The notes: generated by a model not told the origin, from the sequence alone. A stretch of 64,000 nt of DNA from Epinephelus fuscoguttatus (GCF_011397635.1 NC_064765.1:34690019-34754018); one strand, 5' to 3'. Counted from the first letter of the stretch, positions 1-13,094 are shown. Translations and numbers: made by a program.

Positions 1-600
1 TTTATGAAATTAAGTCCATCCACTTGTAATAGTTTACAGCGCAGCCTTGCCACATTCAGTATGGCGGCGACGTTGACGTATCGCAGCAGCGGGCAAACCC
101 ACTCGATGCGGCGTCTACGTATATATGTCTATGGCCTACACTGCCACATGAAGCCACATGCTAACATCAGGAAAACACGTAATCTCGGTTGTCAATGTTG
201 GAAATCTCTCCCAGATTTCAGATCATATTCCTGCTGGAACATGTCTGGATGTGTTTTTTATGTTTTTATTGTTGATTTTTCACCTTACAAAGTGCAACTG
301 TTTCTGTTAGAGTCATTGTACAACTACAAGTACACTGCAAACAAACATGTAACTACAAGCTGACATCAGACACACGTAGACTTGGTTGCTGATGTTGCAC
401 ATTTCTCACAGATTTTGGGTCATATTCCCGCTGAAACATGTCCGGTTGTTTTTACTTTTATTGGTGATTTTTAATAGTAGAAAGAGCAGCTCTTCTCCAT
501 TACATTCCCTCAGGCTGCAATGACAGGGAACCCCAAGACTTGAAAGACCTGGGAATGTTGACCAATCAGAGCAGGGCCTTTTTGGGAGGGGGGCTTAAAG
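1..600. repeat. Dispersed repeat with two internal sub-units
   Basis: No gene is visible. Two diverged sub-units in direct orientation (about 217-290 and 400-475) each carry a sequence close to catattcctgctggaacatg followed by a T-rich stretch ending in tgttgattttt or tggtgattttt. The reverse complement of the same unit occurs twice at 19785-20020 inside rin3 intron 1. It behaves like an interspersed repeat family; I cannot name the class. Confidence 0.5.
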
Positions 601-679
601 AGATGGGTACTAAAATGGAATGTCTCAGACAAAGGGTGAATACAGTTGTTACAGCACAGACAGTGGGTTTTTTTTGACC

Positions 680-1880
680 ATTAAAGCATGTAAACATGTT
701 CTAATGGAAACCTTAAGTATGAACTTAAAAATAAGCATAACAGATCCTCTTATCTTATCATTGTCAAAGGGGAGTGTTCCCACCTGCTTTAAAACAGCCA
801 CCATCGCCACTGCACCTAAAAAGTCTTCAGTGTCTAGTCTAAATGACTCCGCCCTTTGGCACTCACCACCATTCTGATGAAGTGCATTGTGAAAGCACAT
901 CCAAAACAACATTACAGCAAACCTGGATCCTCACCAGTTTGCACAAAGCGCCAACAGATCCACAGAGAATGCCATCTCCACTGCCCTCCACTCAGCCCCA
1001 CACATCTTGAAAATAACAACACCTACATCAGACTGCTGTTTGTTGATTTCAATTCAGCATTCTACACAATATCCCCCAAGAAGCTGACTGAAAAACTTAC
1101 CACTCTGGTCTTGAGTACTACTCTCTGCAACTGCATATTGGATTACCTCACAAATAGACCCTCGTCAGTTTTGATTGGTGGTCACATCTCCTCCACTCTA
1201 GTGCTAAACATCGGAGCCCCCGGGGCTGTGTGCTCAGCCCCCTCCTGTTCACGCTGTACTCCTACAACTTCAATCCCCAACACGGAGAGAACTCTATTGT
1301 GGAGTTTTCAGATGACCACCATAAATGGCTAGATTACAAATAATGAGACTTCATAAATCAGAGTGGTGCACAGACAGCAACCTACTGCTCAACTTCAGCA
1401 AAACCAAGGAGCTCGTCATTGCCCTAAGAAAAAAGGGAAGCAGGAAAGAAGACACACTCTGTCTACATCAGTGGAACTGAGGTGGAGCAAGTGAACAGTT
1501 TTAGGAAATCAGCATCACAGATAACCTGACATGGTCAGCACACATCTCCATCCTGGTGAAAAAAAGCTCAAAAATAGCTGTATTTCTTAAAGAAACATAA
1601 AAAGGCATAATTTCCTTGCCAAGTTCTTGACAGCTTTTACAGAGGAGCAACAGAAAGCATCCTGACTGGAAACATTATAAACTGACATGTGATGTGCACG
1701 GCCCAGTACAGGAGGGCTCTGAGGCAGGTGATTAAAACTACCCAGAAACTCACTGGTACCCATCTACAGAGCATCAGTAATATGAGGTTAGGTGCCTGCC
1801 CAGAGCCCTGATGATACTGAAAGACAATACCCACCCCAGCCACAGCCTGTTCACCCTGCTCCCACCCATGTGACTAGAGT
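680..1880 (+). pseudogene. Degenerate LINE reverse transcriptase (L2/CR1/Rex1-like)
   Basis: Translation in shifting frames gives reverse-transcriptase blocks in order: VPTCFKTATIATAPKKS near 776-828, the palm motif LLFVDFNSAF near 1036-1065, LCNCILDYLTNRPSSV near 1125-1170, a decayed GAPxGxxxSP block near 1215-1245, then FSKTKELVI and NLTWSAHIS near 1390-1555, and the tail LLPxxNMR-like block to about 1860. Stop codons and frameshifts break every frame and no endonuclease is recognisable, so this is a dead, 5'-truncated copy. The order of blocks matches fish LINEs of the L2/CR1/Rex1 group; the exact clade is uncertain. Confidence 0.75.
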
Positions 1881-2016
1881 AATGGTGGCAGTGTTTGCCA
1901 GATGTAGTTGTAGCCAGAGTCTCTTCTTTTCAAAGTCTCTTTCTTTCAAAGTTGGCTGGATGCCGGCCTTCAGCACATTTGGTGCGGCTTGGGGATTCAG
2001 CATAGTTCCCATAGGC

Positions 2017-2355
2017 CAGGGGTCATCAACTACATTTGTCCAAGGGCCAGAACCTTTTTAAAGCAGTTAAAAGCAGTTAATGAACAGTGACACAATGTGT
2101 TGTATTTAATAATTGGACTGTATTATTGGACTGAGCATGGTGGCCCATATATGAGTTTCAAAGATAGACTGACGGAGAGGTGGAAGGTGGACTATTGCAC
2201 ACAAGTTAGGCTTTTAAGAAAAAATGCTAGATATCCTCAATACCGGACACATTTTTTTTCTCCTCTCATTTTCTGAATTGGTTAATATTCTGTGGGCTGG
2301 ATGGAAGGTTTGGCGGGCCATATGTAGCCCACAGGCCACCACTTGACAATCGCTG
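2017..2355. mobile_element. hAT-type MITE with perfect 8-bp target duplication
   Basis: A 339-bp element begins caggggtcatcaact and ends with an imperfect inverted copy (about 10 of 15 positions match). It is flanked by the identical 8-bp direct repeat ccataggc at 2009-2016 and 2356-2363. An 8-bp duplication and CAG-type ends are characteristic of hAT transposons. There is no coding capacity, so it is non-autonomous. It lies between a LINE remnant and unassigned sequence. Confidence 0.75.
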
Positions 2356-2363
2356 CCATAGGC

Positions 2364-3815
2364 AATGGGTCAGTAGAGTTGCAGGCAGATAAAAGAGTAA
2401 CAAGAGCAAGAAGCAACAAGAACAGTGATTCATGGGCTTCCTCTTGTTTTACAGTCTGCTGTCCAGAGAGTGTGGGGATGGATGTCAGAGGGTGCAAACT
2501 TTGACCCATCCCATCATTAAGAAGCATTTATCTCACCTAACTCATTTTTCCATATTTGCCAGTTGGGCCTCCTAAGTTGCTGAACAATACCAAACGCCTG
2601 ATATCACCTAAATAAAACCTGTTAAACTGAAATAAAATTAGTTAAACAGGCTCATAGATGACAATTATGTTGTGACATTGGTTATTATGATGTGAGGTTT
2701 GGATAACAAGGTCTAACAAGTAAAGCCAATGCGGAAGTGCCCTTAACAAGCATTCTTTCTATTGGCCAGCAGAGGGCAACTCCACTGGTGTAAAACATAG
2801 ACTGTATATAAAGGCAGACATGTCTCTTCTTACCCCTACTGTGCAAAAATGAAGCCAAAATATCCTGGATAGTGCTGTTGCCAATGTTATTTAGAGCGAG
2901 AGTCTGTGCAGTTGTGATCTCTGAAGCATCGAGTTCCCACTGTCCAGCCCAATTGTGAGCAGCACTATTGATTGTGAGCATACTGATTGACACACACAGC
3001 TGTCAATCATGACATCCAACCCCCTTTTTATAGTATCAAATAACTAATTAAAACCAAACCTATAAGAAAATCATACACTTGAGCATACATCAGCATAAGA
3101 ACTTCCTAAAATGACAGAAATGTCTGGATGTATCCACTCCTGTCATACAGTCTACAATATAAACGCAGGGAAACACCATAAAAATTGTAGATTTCTGAAA
3201 CTGCAGTGTTTGAATTGCAAGCTGTACCTGGGTCTTGTTAAAAATGGGCCGGTCGTTTCCATGATGTTTTGTGTGATTGACAGAGACAGAGACTGACTCA
3301 CACTTCCCTTTATTATGCTTGTTCGCTATGTGAGCTCAAGTGGTGTTGACTCTGTGAGCGTGTGTGTGTTGGAGAGAAAGACAGACAGGAGATAGAGAGA
3401 GGCAAGTAGAGACAGGGAGGAAGATCTCAGTCAACACCGTGAAAAATACATTTTCTGAAAGAAAAACAGTGAGTCGATCTGAAAATCTGTGGCTGGATTT
3501 TTTTTTAGACTGCACAGCCTGGCGTGTCTACACTGGACAGCTGAGCATGTTATATTTCATAAGACCAACAGCTGTGAGAACATGAAGCCTGACAGTAATT
3601 AAGTTTAAGCTCATGTTTATGTTTCTTCTTCTGGTTTTCTGAGGTCTTATTTGCCATTGTTTGACCATTAAATGTTTGACCTTATTCAAAGGCGAGCAGC
3701 TTTGGGTTGCCCCTTTAACCTAACAAAGATCCTTTAATAAAGGTCATTTAAATCATGGACTTTCCAGATCCACATAAGATGTGCAAGGTACCCTAGGTGC
3801 CTTGGTTGTATTGTC
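2364..3815. other. Unassigned intergenic stretch with a MITE fragment
   Basis: No gene is supported. At about 2790-2950 the text catagactgtatataaa followed by gatgtc/tgaagc-type sequence resembles the terminal part of the 36109-36645 MITE, so this is probably a fragment of that family. The remainder shows no recognised domain, RNA gene or terminal repeat. Confidence 0.4.
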
Positions 3816-4227
3816 TGTGCTCAAAATACATTTACGTTTTCACAGGAAATGTACAGTTTGCATACAGTCTTTTTCAAAATAATTGCACTACATCAGTACA
3901 ACAACGCAAATTGACGTCTTTTTCAACAATAAATGTACATGGCTACATTTAGCCAACACACTACATGGTTGAGTTTAGGCAACAAAAGCATATGGTTAGA
4001 TTTAGGAAAAAGAAGAACAGGGTTTGGCTTTACAAACTTACATGAAGCATCGGCCTCCCGGATCGAAGTTGGTGATCGTTTGACCCTTCCGCCACCCCTG
4101 CCGCCCACCTACACGGACTTTTACCACCTTAAATTTAATCCTGTCACGTTTCCCCCTGACATTGCCGGGCACCATAACATACATAACAGTATCATGCTGA
4201 CGTTGTTCATCAGTGTCTGCCTTTAAT
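3816..4227 (+). repeat. Dispersed repeat, copy 1 of 2
   Basis: This stretch aligns in the same orientation with 25262-25640: shared blocks include acaggaaatgtacagtttgc, a following catacagtct, tttaggaaaaa, gaacagggtttgg and catttccccctgacactgcc-like text. Divergence is substantial and no coding frame persists. It is an interspersed fish repeat of unknown class. Confidence 0.6.
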
Positions 4228-4361
4228 GGACAGGACAGGTAAGTGTGAAGGGGGAGATGACATGCAGTCAAGGGCCAAAGGCTGGATTCAAATCTGGGCC
4301 GCTGTGGCAACAGCCTTATACATGGGGCGCTTGCTCTACCCACTAAACCACCGACGCCCCC
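4228..4361 (-). mobile_element. tRNA-derived SINE fragment
   Basis: Read on the - strand it starts gggggcgtcggtggtttagtg, with an A-box-like tRNA segment (gtttagtgggtagagc) and a B-box-like segment (gatttgaatcc), then a tail with ggccctt..ctgcatgtcat. The same structure and tail occur at 30903-31030 on the + strand. It is a pol III-type retroposon, not a functional tRNA: no cloverleaf survives. Confidence 0.65.
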
Positions 4362-5319
4362 AGTTGACATATTTTTAGAGTGCTTGTCAAATTTGCTTAT
4401 GGGTTTATTTGCTTGAAAAACAGTCGAAATTAGGCAGGTCTGTCTGCTAATTATCGAGTTACCAACTTGCTGTTTTTTATTTCCTATTTTGGGCTTATCT
4501 GTTTTGATTGGTTTTATGAAATGATAGGGAATGATTAAGTTTAGAATGGGGTCGACTGACATCTATATCGGAGCAACTTAAGCTTGAGTTAAGGAAACTT
4601 AAACGGACCTACACATGGTTCCTATGGTGTGGAGGGGTAGTCCAAACGTGTTCACGTAGGACAGGTTTGTAATTTCCAAGTTATTTCCACTACAAAGTTT
4701 TAATATAGATCTTACTGTTAGTGTATATATGCAACTGCCAAAAGTAAACTTGTTTGTTTTAAAGGTTCAGTGTGTAGGCCTTAGGGGCATCTTTTGGCAG
4801 AAGTGGTAAATAATACTCATAACTGTGTTTTCAGTAGTATACAGTCACCTGAAAATATGAATTGTCATGTTTTCGTTACTTTAGTATTAGCCGTTTATAT
4901 CCACATACAGAGCAAGTCCTCTTCCATGGAATCCCCCATTTTGCCCAGTTTGAACAAACCAAGCACTGGCTCAAAAGTCAAGTCAAGCTCAATTTGTGTT
5001 TAGTGTTTTCGTGTCGGCCACTGTGGGTCTCCTACAGGCTTGAGACATAGGAGAAATTTCAGCCCTGCAACCTCAGCTAGATGCCAGTATATATTTTATA
5101 TACTTGACCACTCAGGATTTCTTCACAGCAGTTCTCAACAGTTCTGCTGCAGTTCTTGGAACTGCAGGGGGCAAAACAAAATGGCAAAGGTGAAAAAGGC
5201 CATGAGCATGATAAGGTTTTGGGAGCATAAGTTTTTTTTATAGGAGTCTCAATTTCTATGAGCATCAAATTCATCAGGTGCCAGAGGAATAATTGTATTG
5301 CTTCATAAATCTGCCCCAG
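4362..5319. other. Unassigned sequence with a common fish repeat
   Basis: From about 4762 the text aaaggttcagtgtgtaggcc begins a repeat I recognise as common in teleost DNA (ending uncertain, near 5250). No coding exon, RNA gene or target duplication could be fixed. 4362-4760 shows nothing recognisable. Confidence 0.4.
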
Positions 5320-7430
5320 TGCAGATACAGGATGTGGTTCAGGACTCAGCTGGGAGGTTTCTGATAATTCATGGTTTTCTTTTGCATGAGGAGATAAGTC
5401 TGATAAATATATGTGATCCCATTGCAGATGACCCAGCAATATCTTAGTGAGAATCTTAACATTTTCTGGCAAACCCATTATGGGGAGTGACTTTAACTGC
5501 ACCCTTGACCCAGTAAAGACATATTCTGGTTTGGATGTTACTCGTGAAATTGAGAAAAACAATACAGTGCTTCATCCAAGAAATTAACCTAATAGGATTA
5601 TGGCGGCCTCTAAATCCAAAGGCGAGAGAATACTCTCGTTGCTCCAGCACACCAAACCTATTCAAGGACAGACTAATTTTTAATCTCTGCTGAACTTCTT
5701 TCAAAAACTGAAGGATGTCTTTATGATAACATATTCCTCTCAAACCATGAGGTTGTCGTTGTTTTTTATGTTTTGAGATTAACACTATTCAAACTTCTGC
5801 ATGTATTAGTTGGGATGCATTCAAATCATATATTAGAAGACAAATCCTGTCTTACAAGCAAAAAGTCTAAACAAGCTTGATTATAAAATTGGAGAGACAA
5901 TACTTTAGCCAGGATTGAATATAACAGATGTAAACAGGGAACTTCTGGCTCTTTGTTCTGAGTATAATAGGCTATCTGCTGAAAATCAAACAACTGCAGG
6001 CTACTGTGATCAAATAGAAAAACCTGGTAAACTTTTTGCTTGGCAAATTAAACAGCAACAAGCAGAGAGAATGCTGAAGAAAACAAATATAGTGGAACCA
6101 ATGAAATTAATGGAGCATCTAGACACTATTATGAAAAGCTTTATTGCTCAAAAGACACTAACAATTAAAACATGCAATCTGACCTTTTCCTTATATCTCA
6201 GAGGCAACAAATGGCTCTTTACAAGGAGATATACCCATATTAGAGGGCAGGAGGTTGGCATCAGCAAACCAAAGAGTGCGGGAAAGAGTGTGCCAGTGGA
6301 GGAGCTCAGACAGGTAGGATGGAGCCAGGTGGTGGAGAGCTTTGAAAGTGATGATGAGGAGGTTGAAGTGGATACGCTGGGGGATAGGGAGCCAGTGGAG
6401 GTTATGAAGGATGGGGGTGATGTGGTCACAGGTGCAGGAGTGTGAGAAGACGAGCAGCTGAGTTCTAGATATACCGTAGTTTCTTTATACATGAACGACA
6501 AGGCTTCCACATTATCAGAAAGAAACTGAGGGGCACCAGACACCGCACTTCTTTCAGCTGATGCAGAGAACCCCTTTGACAGAATCTAATGGCCATGTCT
6601 GTCTGATGTCATCACCAATTTTGGGTTTGGAGAGAAATTTTGCAATTTGACTAAGATATTACATGAAGAACTGTCAACAAAGGTGCTAACTAACAAATTG
6701 GAATCCATGGCTTTTTAAACTAAGCAGGGGTTGCCCTAAAGGCTCCCCCTTATCACCACCTCTATTTATACTGGCAAGAACCCTTGGCAATACTAGTCAA
6801 AACACACAGATATATTAATGGCATTTAGATGGTAACCAGACAACACAATCTCACTTTTGCAGATGATGTCTTCTTGTTTTTAAAAAACTTAAATTTCTTT
6901 ATCACCGCTCTATTAGGACTCATTAGCCTTTATCTTAAAGGTCTCTGATTATGACATAAATACTTAAATTATGATACTTAATGTGGAAGAGGAACAGAAT
7001 CCAAGTGTGCTTGTCCTTAAATTTAAACTTGGAGAGAAATCTTGGCATTAACATTGCTAGAGTGTATCCATTAATTATGAAACTGTCATGGATTCTGTAT
7101 CAAAGTCTATAGACCATTGGATGACCTCACCCTTATTTTTTTATTAGAACTATATATATATACACACTATATATATACTGAAAATGAACATATTACCAAA
7201 ATTGGTAAAAGTTCATATGAAATGCAAGGCACCCTAGAATTCACCTCTCACTCATTTTATATTTATTTCCCATGTAATGGGGGGGGGGGGGGGACTAAAT
7301 TGCCCAAACCTCTAATGGCATTTCTTGGCATCACAGCTGAGAATATTGTTTCACTTTTCAATGGATTCCCCAGTGTGGGTGGATACAGAATCAAATTCTG
7401 TCAATTGTTATTTATTTATTATTAATTGGC
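5320..7430 (+). pseudogene. Degenerate L1/Tx1-like LINE ORF2
   Basis: Fragments appear colinearly: endonuclease end (MGSDFNCTLDPV near 5478-5515, with QHTKPIQGQTNF near 5645-5680), the linker region (ELLALCSEYNRLSAEN and GKLFAWQIKQQQAERM, 5940-6075), reverse transcriptase (DAENPFDRI near 6559-6585, FGFGEKFCNLTKILHEEL, KVLTNKLESMAF) and the palm box FADDVFLFLKN near 6858-6890. Many stops and frameshifts interrupt it. A segment at about 6195-6480 does not fit L1 and looks like a later insertion. The copy is inactive. Confidence 0.75.
6195..6480 (+). repeat. Foreign repeat inserted in the L1 remnant
   Basis: Between the L1 linker and reverse transcriptase fragments is an open stretch rich in gga/gtg codons (text such as gatagggagccagtggagg). 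This wording recurs in teleost interspersed repeats. It breaks the L1 colinearity, so it is most simply a secondary insertion. The boundaries are approximate and no target duplication was identified. Confidence 0.4.
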
Positions 7431-7992
7431 TTGAATTGGGTTCTACTGTGACCCCAGACTCAACGCTTGAGGCATGAAATGAGGATCTAAATGTAGAAAT
7501 AGCAACTGACTAAAGGGGTGAGGCCTGTGTAAAAGCACAAGTACAGACAGGCTGAAACATTTTCAGTACACCTGGTAGATACACACTTACTTGACACTAG
7601 TCAAAATACACAGATTTAATGATAATATTCCAGTGTTTTTTAGGTGTGGCCTTCTACAAGGAACATTTGTACACTGTAAATAGAAATATAGCAAGATAAG
7701 AACTTTGTGGGTTGAGGCAATTTGTAGGACTGATAAAATCAACGCCATAGCTACGGCATAGGCTCTGCATTAACATGGAGTCTAAGCCATAACTTACTGT
7801 AAGCTGTGGCCTGAAGTGCACCTCCCCAGAAATGTAACTACACATTGCAGTGACATAGACCTCCTGTGTATTTTTGTAAAATGAAACCATTTCCATCAAT
7901 GGAAACAATGCTTTTATTTACTTTTATAACAAAATACTTTTATAAACAATAAATTACTCCTAAATCCTTCAGGGATTTATCCTTCAGGATTT
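7431..7992. other. Unassigned intergenic sequence
   Basis: I see no coding exon, RNA gene or recognisable repeat. A palindromic phrase, tccttcagggatttatcc followed by a partial repeat, lies near 7966-8000 just before the tandem duplication. Confidence 0.3.
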
Positions 7993-8360
7993 ATCCAGGT
8001 TTCATATGAGCAGAGGAAATCTCCGCTCGTCGCTAGGCTAATTTATACAATGTAAAAGGCCATATGCTTGTGCCAATGACGTTAGCATGTTGTACTTGTT
8101 TGGAAAACATGTTTAGTATGAGACAGTTGTTTTGTCAGTGAACCTTTTGTGTTGAAATGGAACAAAATTATGCACTATTACCTTTGTTAAATGTCGCTGT
8201 TGTCCCTGGTTTTATATGAGAAGAGGGAAAGATCGCTAGCTGCTAGGCTAATTTATACAATGTAAAATGCCATAGGCTTGTGCTAATAATGTTAACATGT
8301 TGTATTGGTGGGGGAAATGTGTACAGCAAAAGACAAGTGTTTGTCTGTGAATGCTGCGAG
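7993..8360 (+). repeat. Tandem duplication of a ~150-bp unit
   Basis: Two diverged direct copies (about 7993-8142 and 8204-8351) share ctaggctaatttatacaatg and the flow cttgtgc..gttaacatgttgta..tgtttgtctgtgaa. The second copy differs at many bases, so the duplication is old. No coding potential. Confidence 0.6.
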
Positions 8361-10837
8361 TTATAGTGAAGCTGATTTGTGTACTTGTGTTTGAAATTGT
8401 CTCTATCCACCTTATTTTCAAACACGGAAGTAAATAGTGACCAACTTCCGTTTTTTTGTGTGTGACTTCCGGTTAGCCGCTTTCCCTCATGCTTTCCCTT
8501 ACCGGAGCTAACGGTGCAAGCTAATTTTTTTCAATTTTCAGTTGTTTATGTTAGTCAATCAGTTAGTTAGTTAGTTAGTCTGTGTATTATATATAGATAA
8601 ATGTGCCCACGTTTCCGTTATAACGGAAATTTATTCCCCCTAAATGCGAATACATCGCACGTCAATCAAAAACTATGAACCAAAAAGCACAATCTATCCA
8701 GAGTGAGACAAACTACTTGATCCCCGTCTCCAGTGAACCAGCAGAGAACCTGCAGAACCGAATCAGCGAAAAAACACACCGGGCTACACAGCCTTTCTAC
8801 CTGAGCAGCTGAAGCTGCGGCTCGCATCCTCGACACACAGACGGTGCTTCTGCATGCCAGTCAAACGTGTGCTCAACTGTGAGAAATAAATATGTGAGGT
8901 GTACGCTGCTTTTCTATCTTTTATTCCCTTTTCTTTCTTTCTTTCTGTCAGCAACATACACTCCTAACACAGGACGGGTTGTTTTTATTGACTGAGTTGA
9001 TCATTAAGCCATAGTGATGCACAGATCGGCTCTGACAGTACCCGAATCAGCATGTACGCATCAACCATCCAGCCGTTACAACATGATTGAGCTAGCAAAG
9101 CAGTTTTGTGTTGCTATGTGTGGTATTTATTCAGTTTTGGGAAATCACAATGTCTAGAAAGCATCAGTGGCTGCAGCTGACAGGGACAGCTAACACTAGC
9201 AGCAAAGCTAACATCAGGACGTCATCTGTTAAAAGCCTCCCGTTGTCGGATACGACATAAAACTACCCCAGTTAGCTCAATCATGTTGTAACTAAGACGT
9301 CCACTGGAAAAAAAAATTTTTCACGGACCATTTATTGAGTTATTACAGACACCGCTAACGGCTAACGGCTAACAGCTAACGGTTAGCCCAGCTAATCTAT
9401 GATAACCATGTTAATTACTAAACTTGCACACAGAAATAGTAATGCTGGTTCAATCACTGTGTTTATAGACTTTACAAACATCAGATTAGTCTAAACGGTG
9501 ATATGGTGACATGAAAAATGGGATATATATATATATATATGTATATAGCTAAACTCAGCAACGTAAACAACAAGGCGATTCCCATTTACACAGTGGTCAA
9601 GAGTGCTGGACCGGAAGTGTCGCACAAAAAAATGGAAGCTGGCTGCGTTGTGTTTTGCCTCCGTGTTTCCGTGAAAAATAAGGTGAATTAAGCCATGTTT
9701 AATGTGTGTTTTGGGTGTGTCTTGAAGCAATTAAACTTTACAGCACTTCACAGAAACCCCCGCTGCCAACTAGTGTTTTGGAGGTGTAACTGCAGTGTGA
9801 CACAGACACACCACTGCACATGTATAAATGCTCACAAAGGCGTAATGTGCGTAGGCTAGAGTCTGCCACACGAGTATAAATCCCGCTTAAGGCTGTTAAC
9901 TTGAGTTTGGATCCTCCTGATCTTCCCCAAAGAAAGAAAGAATTCAAATCTATATGTGCATACTTAAAGAAAAAATCTTGATGGGACTTTATTGGTGGAA
10001 AACAAAAACACCTGGGGGCTTAGATAAAGACTATGGCTCAATATGTGTTGATGATAAATTACATATACTGGGTAAACTGAATTTGTATAAGATTTGGGGA
10101 CCTTTTATATATTTGTATATATTATATTTATTTGTGGAGCATGGTGACTTTGGGAATGTACTGGTACAAGGAGACCACTTGGATGATTTATGATAGACTG
10201 TAAAGTTTGTCAGACCTTTTGGATTTATTGCAGGGACTTTTTGTTTAGTTAATTGTTTTGTTTTTTTATTTGAAAGTATATGTATATTTAATTTCTTTGC
10301 ACAGATTTTTTTCCTTTTGCATTTTGCTAATGTATTTGTTACAGCGAAGAGGTTGGGGAGGGGAAAAACTGGAGGGTTTAAGGGAAGGTTACATGCTATT
10401 TTCGATGCAGTGCACTTCTTGTATGCATTTAATGTGAAAACAAACATACTGTTTTAAAAAAGAAAAGGAATAGACATCTCAGTATCTAAGTCAATGTTTT
10501 AATAATATATGTTAAATATGTGTATGTGAATGGCACTGTATATGACCTCAGCATTATTATCTTCATCGGTCGTGTCTCCATCAGGAAAAAAACCCTCATG
10601 CTGTATGAACAGACAGCTGCCTTACGCATTCGTTGCTTCTCATTTATTATCAACAGCAAGGCATTTTGAAAGACAGTCAAATCCTGCAGCCTGCTCCTGG
10701 TAAACAAATGAATCACCTAACCCAAATGCTCAGTGTCTATTTCAGCTGAAACAGAGAAGAGTGGCTGTGTTCAGAAAGCGGATAAAAGACAAAGTACTGG
10801 CTAGGAGGCACCACAGTAGGCTTATGGCCAACCTGAC
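8361..10837. other. Unassigned intergenic sequence with small repeats
   Basis: No gene is supported. Visible structure: a 22-base near-perfect inverted repeat (gttacaacatgattgagct at about 9075 and agctcaatcatgttgtaac at about 9275), a short heptamer array of gctaacg around 9350-9388, and a (ta)n run at 9524-9545. The open frames here have no recognisable domain. Confidence 0.4.
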
Positions 10838-11282
10838 CTCACAGAAATACGTGAAATGACCACGACCTCTTAACACCGCATTCCGTGGTGGCAGCACGTA
10901 ATGGGTTGAAATTACGTGCTGCCACCACAAAAACAATGCCAATGTAAAGTCAATTAGGGTCCTCCCCGTGGTGGACACACGGATTCCCTGATTCAATCAC
11001 GTCACGTCAACCTCGTTTTCCTCAATGATATCTTTAACATTCCTGTATACACACAAAAACGTGGAAGTGTCCTTGATAACTCAGCAATGTGACAGGTTAA
11101 TGTCAAGGCCATAAAATAAAATAAATGTATTTTGCTAGCTTTTGATAACGTAGCGCTTTAAGAGCATTGTGCTGTGGGCGGATGGGGCGCGTTCCACTAC
11201 TGTTTTGTAGCTGCTGTCCGCCGTCTGTGGGCTTCATTCCATTTCAGATTGCCATTCGTCTGCCATAACTGAATCCAAACGC

Positions 11283-11308
11283 CACTAATAAATAAATAAA
11301 TAAATAAA
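11283..11308. repeat. (taaa)n microsatellite
   Basis: About six consecutive aaat/taaa units lie inside the 3.1-kb inverted-repeat element. Confidence 0.8.
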
Positions 11309-11620
11309 GAAGATAAATATAAGGCTGAGCACGAAAGAACCAGAGAGGAAACACCATCACCATCTGGTTATACCTCCGACCGTGGCAGCTGTCACACAAA
11401 CCGCTGCTGAAAATTATACATTTTGATACAGGCAGGCTATATCCATATTGCAAAACTCTGTAAAAGTACACCAAAGCATATTTTCGTTTCCAAATATTTA
11501 TTTGAAAACGAAACCATTCATACGGTCAATATAAAACATTTTGTTAGTAATAAAAAACAAACGTAATCTTAATGTGACCACGCCAGCCGGCGGGACTGTG
11601 ACTGAACCACTTCCAATGTT

Positions 11621-11692
11621 CATTCATTCATTCATTCATTCATTTATTCATTCAATTGCGTGTTTAATGTGTGTGTGTGTGTGTGTGTGTGT
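11621..11692. repeat. (attc)n and (gt)n microsatellites
   Basis: An (attc)n run at about 11621-11656 is followed closely by a (gt)n run at about 11669-11692. Confidence 0.85.
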
Positions 11693-12060
11693 GTCAGAGA
11701 GGAGTATCAATAAAAAATGTAACTATTTCGGTGTTTATTTCTTTTATTCTTCCGTTTTTTTTTATTAAAATGCGTAATATAGCCAACAATATTATAGACC
11801 AAATGTTAATCTAATTATTATTGTAGAATGTATTTAGCAAATCACCACTCTCAACTGGAGACAGCAGCAAAAAAAAAAAGGCATTATAAAAAGCCGACAA
11901 ATAGTGTTAATTAATTGACGTGAGACATTGAAGAGGTTGTCTCCATAGTCTGTAATTTTTTATTTATTTATTTTGTTTTTATCATAACTACTCGGAAATT
12001 ACTCAAAAGTAGAACATGCTAAAAGTAAATACAATAATAGGCTAAATAGTATCTAAGCAA

Positions 12061-12267
12061 GGGCAGACTGGGGACTAAATTGATAACTCTAAATTGTCCA
12101 TAGGTGTGAATGTGAGCGTGAATGGTTGTTTGTCTCTATGTGTCTGCGATAGTCTGGCGACCTGTCCAGGGTGTACCCTGCCTCTCGCCCGATGTCAGCT
12201 GGGATAGGCTCCAGCCCCCCCGCGACCCTCAAGAGGATGAAGCGGTTAGAAGATGAATGAATGAATG
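12061..12267 (+). mobile_element. 5'-truncated SINE with 13-bp target duplication
   Basis: This holds only the 3' part of the element seen complete at 27212-27587, from ggggactaaattgataactc through the (gaat)n tail. It is flanked by the perfect direct repeat agtatctaagcaa at 12048-12060 and 12268-12280. A 5' truncation with a long target duplication is the signature of target-primed reverse transcription. It sits inside the 3.1-kb inverted-repeat element and so is younger than it. Confidence 0.85.
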
Positions 12268-13094
12268 AGTATCTAAGCAATAATAAAGTGTCCAAACAAT
12301 AAGAAATATTAGTTAGTTATCTATTAGGCTACCATTCCACTCTGTAAATAGATTTTAAAATTTCAATATGATTTTAATATTATTTTTGCTTATTTCATTA
12401 TTGTTATTATTGGTTTTACTTTTTAGTAGTATTGTATTGTGTGAGGATGACTCATGTTAGTAACTATCTACAGTAAAAAAGATAAAAACAAGCAAAGAAA
12501 CAAACAAAACTCATTTTATACACTGGGCCTTCAAAGTGCTCTCTGAAACTACACCTGGCATGGCTTGTGTCCAAAAAATGAAAAAATCTAAACTTTGTCA
12601 TAGAGCTAAACCAAATACATCATTGGAAAGGTCTCAACCTGGAGAGTAACATATGTCAGTATGAAGATTCTACATGGCTCCTGCTTTCAGCCATTGACCT
12701 TTGAACCTTGACCTCAGTGCATGTTTGAGGGCTTATAACTCAGCAACTAAAGGGGGTACAGACATGGGACCAACTGTTATAGAGAGCTCTTGACCTCAGC
12801 TATCATGTGAGTGTAGTCAACACCTGTGGGTGCTGTCAGATATGGGTAAAATATGGATAAAATTAATTTTCACCCATTTAGAAATTAGATATTTAAAATC
12901 TGATTCCACAAATGTGTTTACCATCCCCTTAAAGTCCACACTGTACTCTCAATTCAGTATTTACAACTTCCAAATCTGGGAAAAACACTTAGATTTTTAA
13001 TAAACTACAATTCCCTGGGACCGCGCCATGCAGTTTGATACATATCAGCAACATAGTTGTAGTTCTTCTGATTTGCAAATCAGCGTTCTAAATA

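Noticed and set aside
856-1332. 158-codon open frame as a gene
   Set aside because: It reads as a reverse transcriptase fragment that continues in other frames on both sides; it is part of a dead LINE.
4038-4562. 174-codon frame on the - strand
   Set aside because: It overlaps a tRNA-derived SINE and a dispersed repeat and shows no domain.
5077-5562. 161-codon frame on the - strand
   Set aside because: It is antisense to L1 endonuclease text; no protein family is recognisable.
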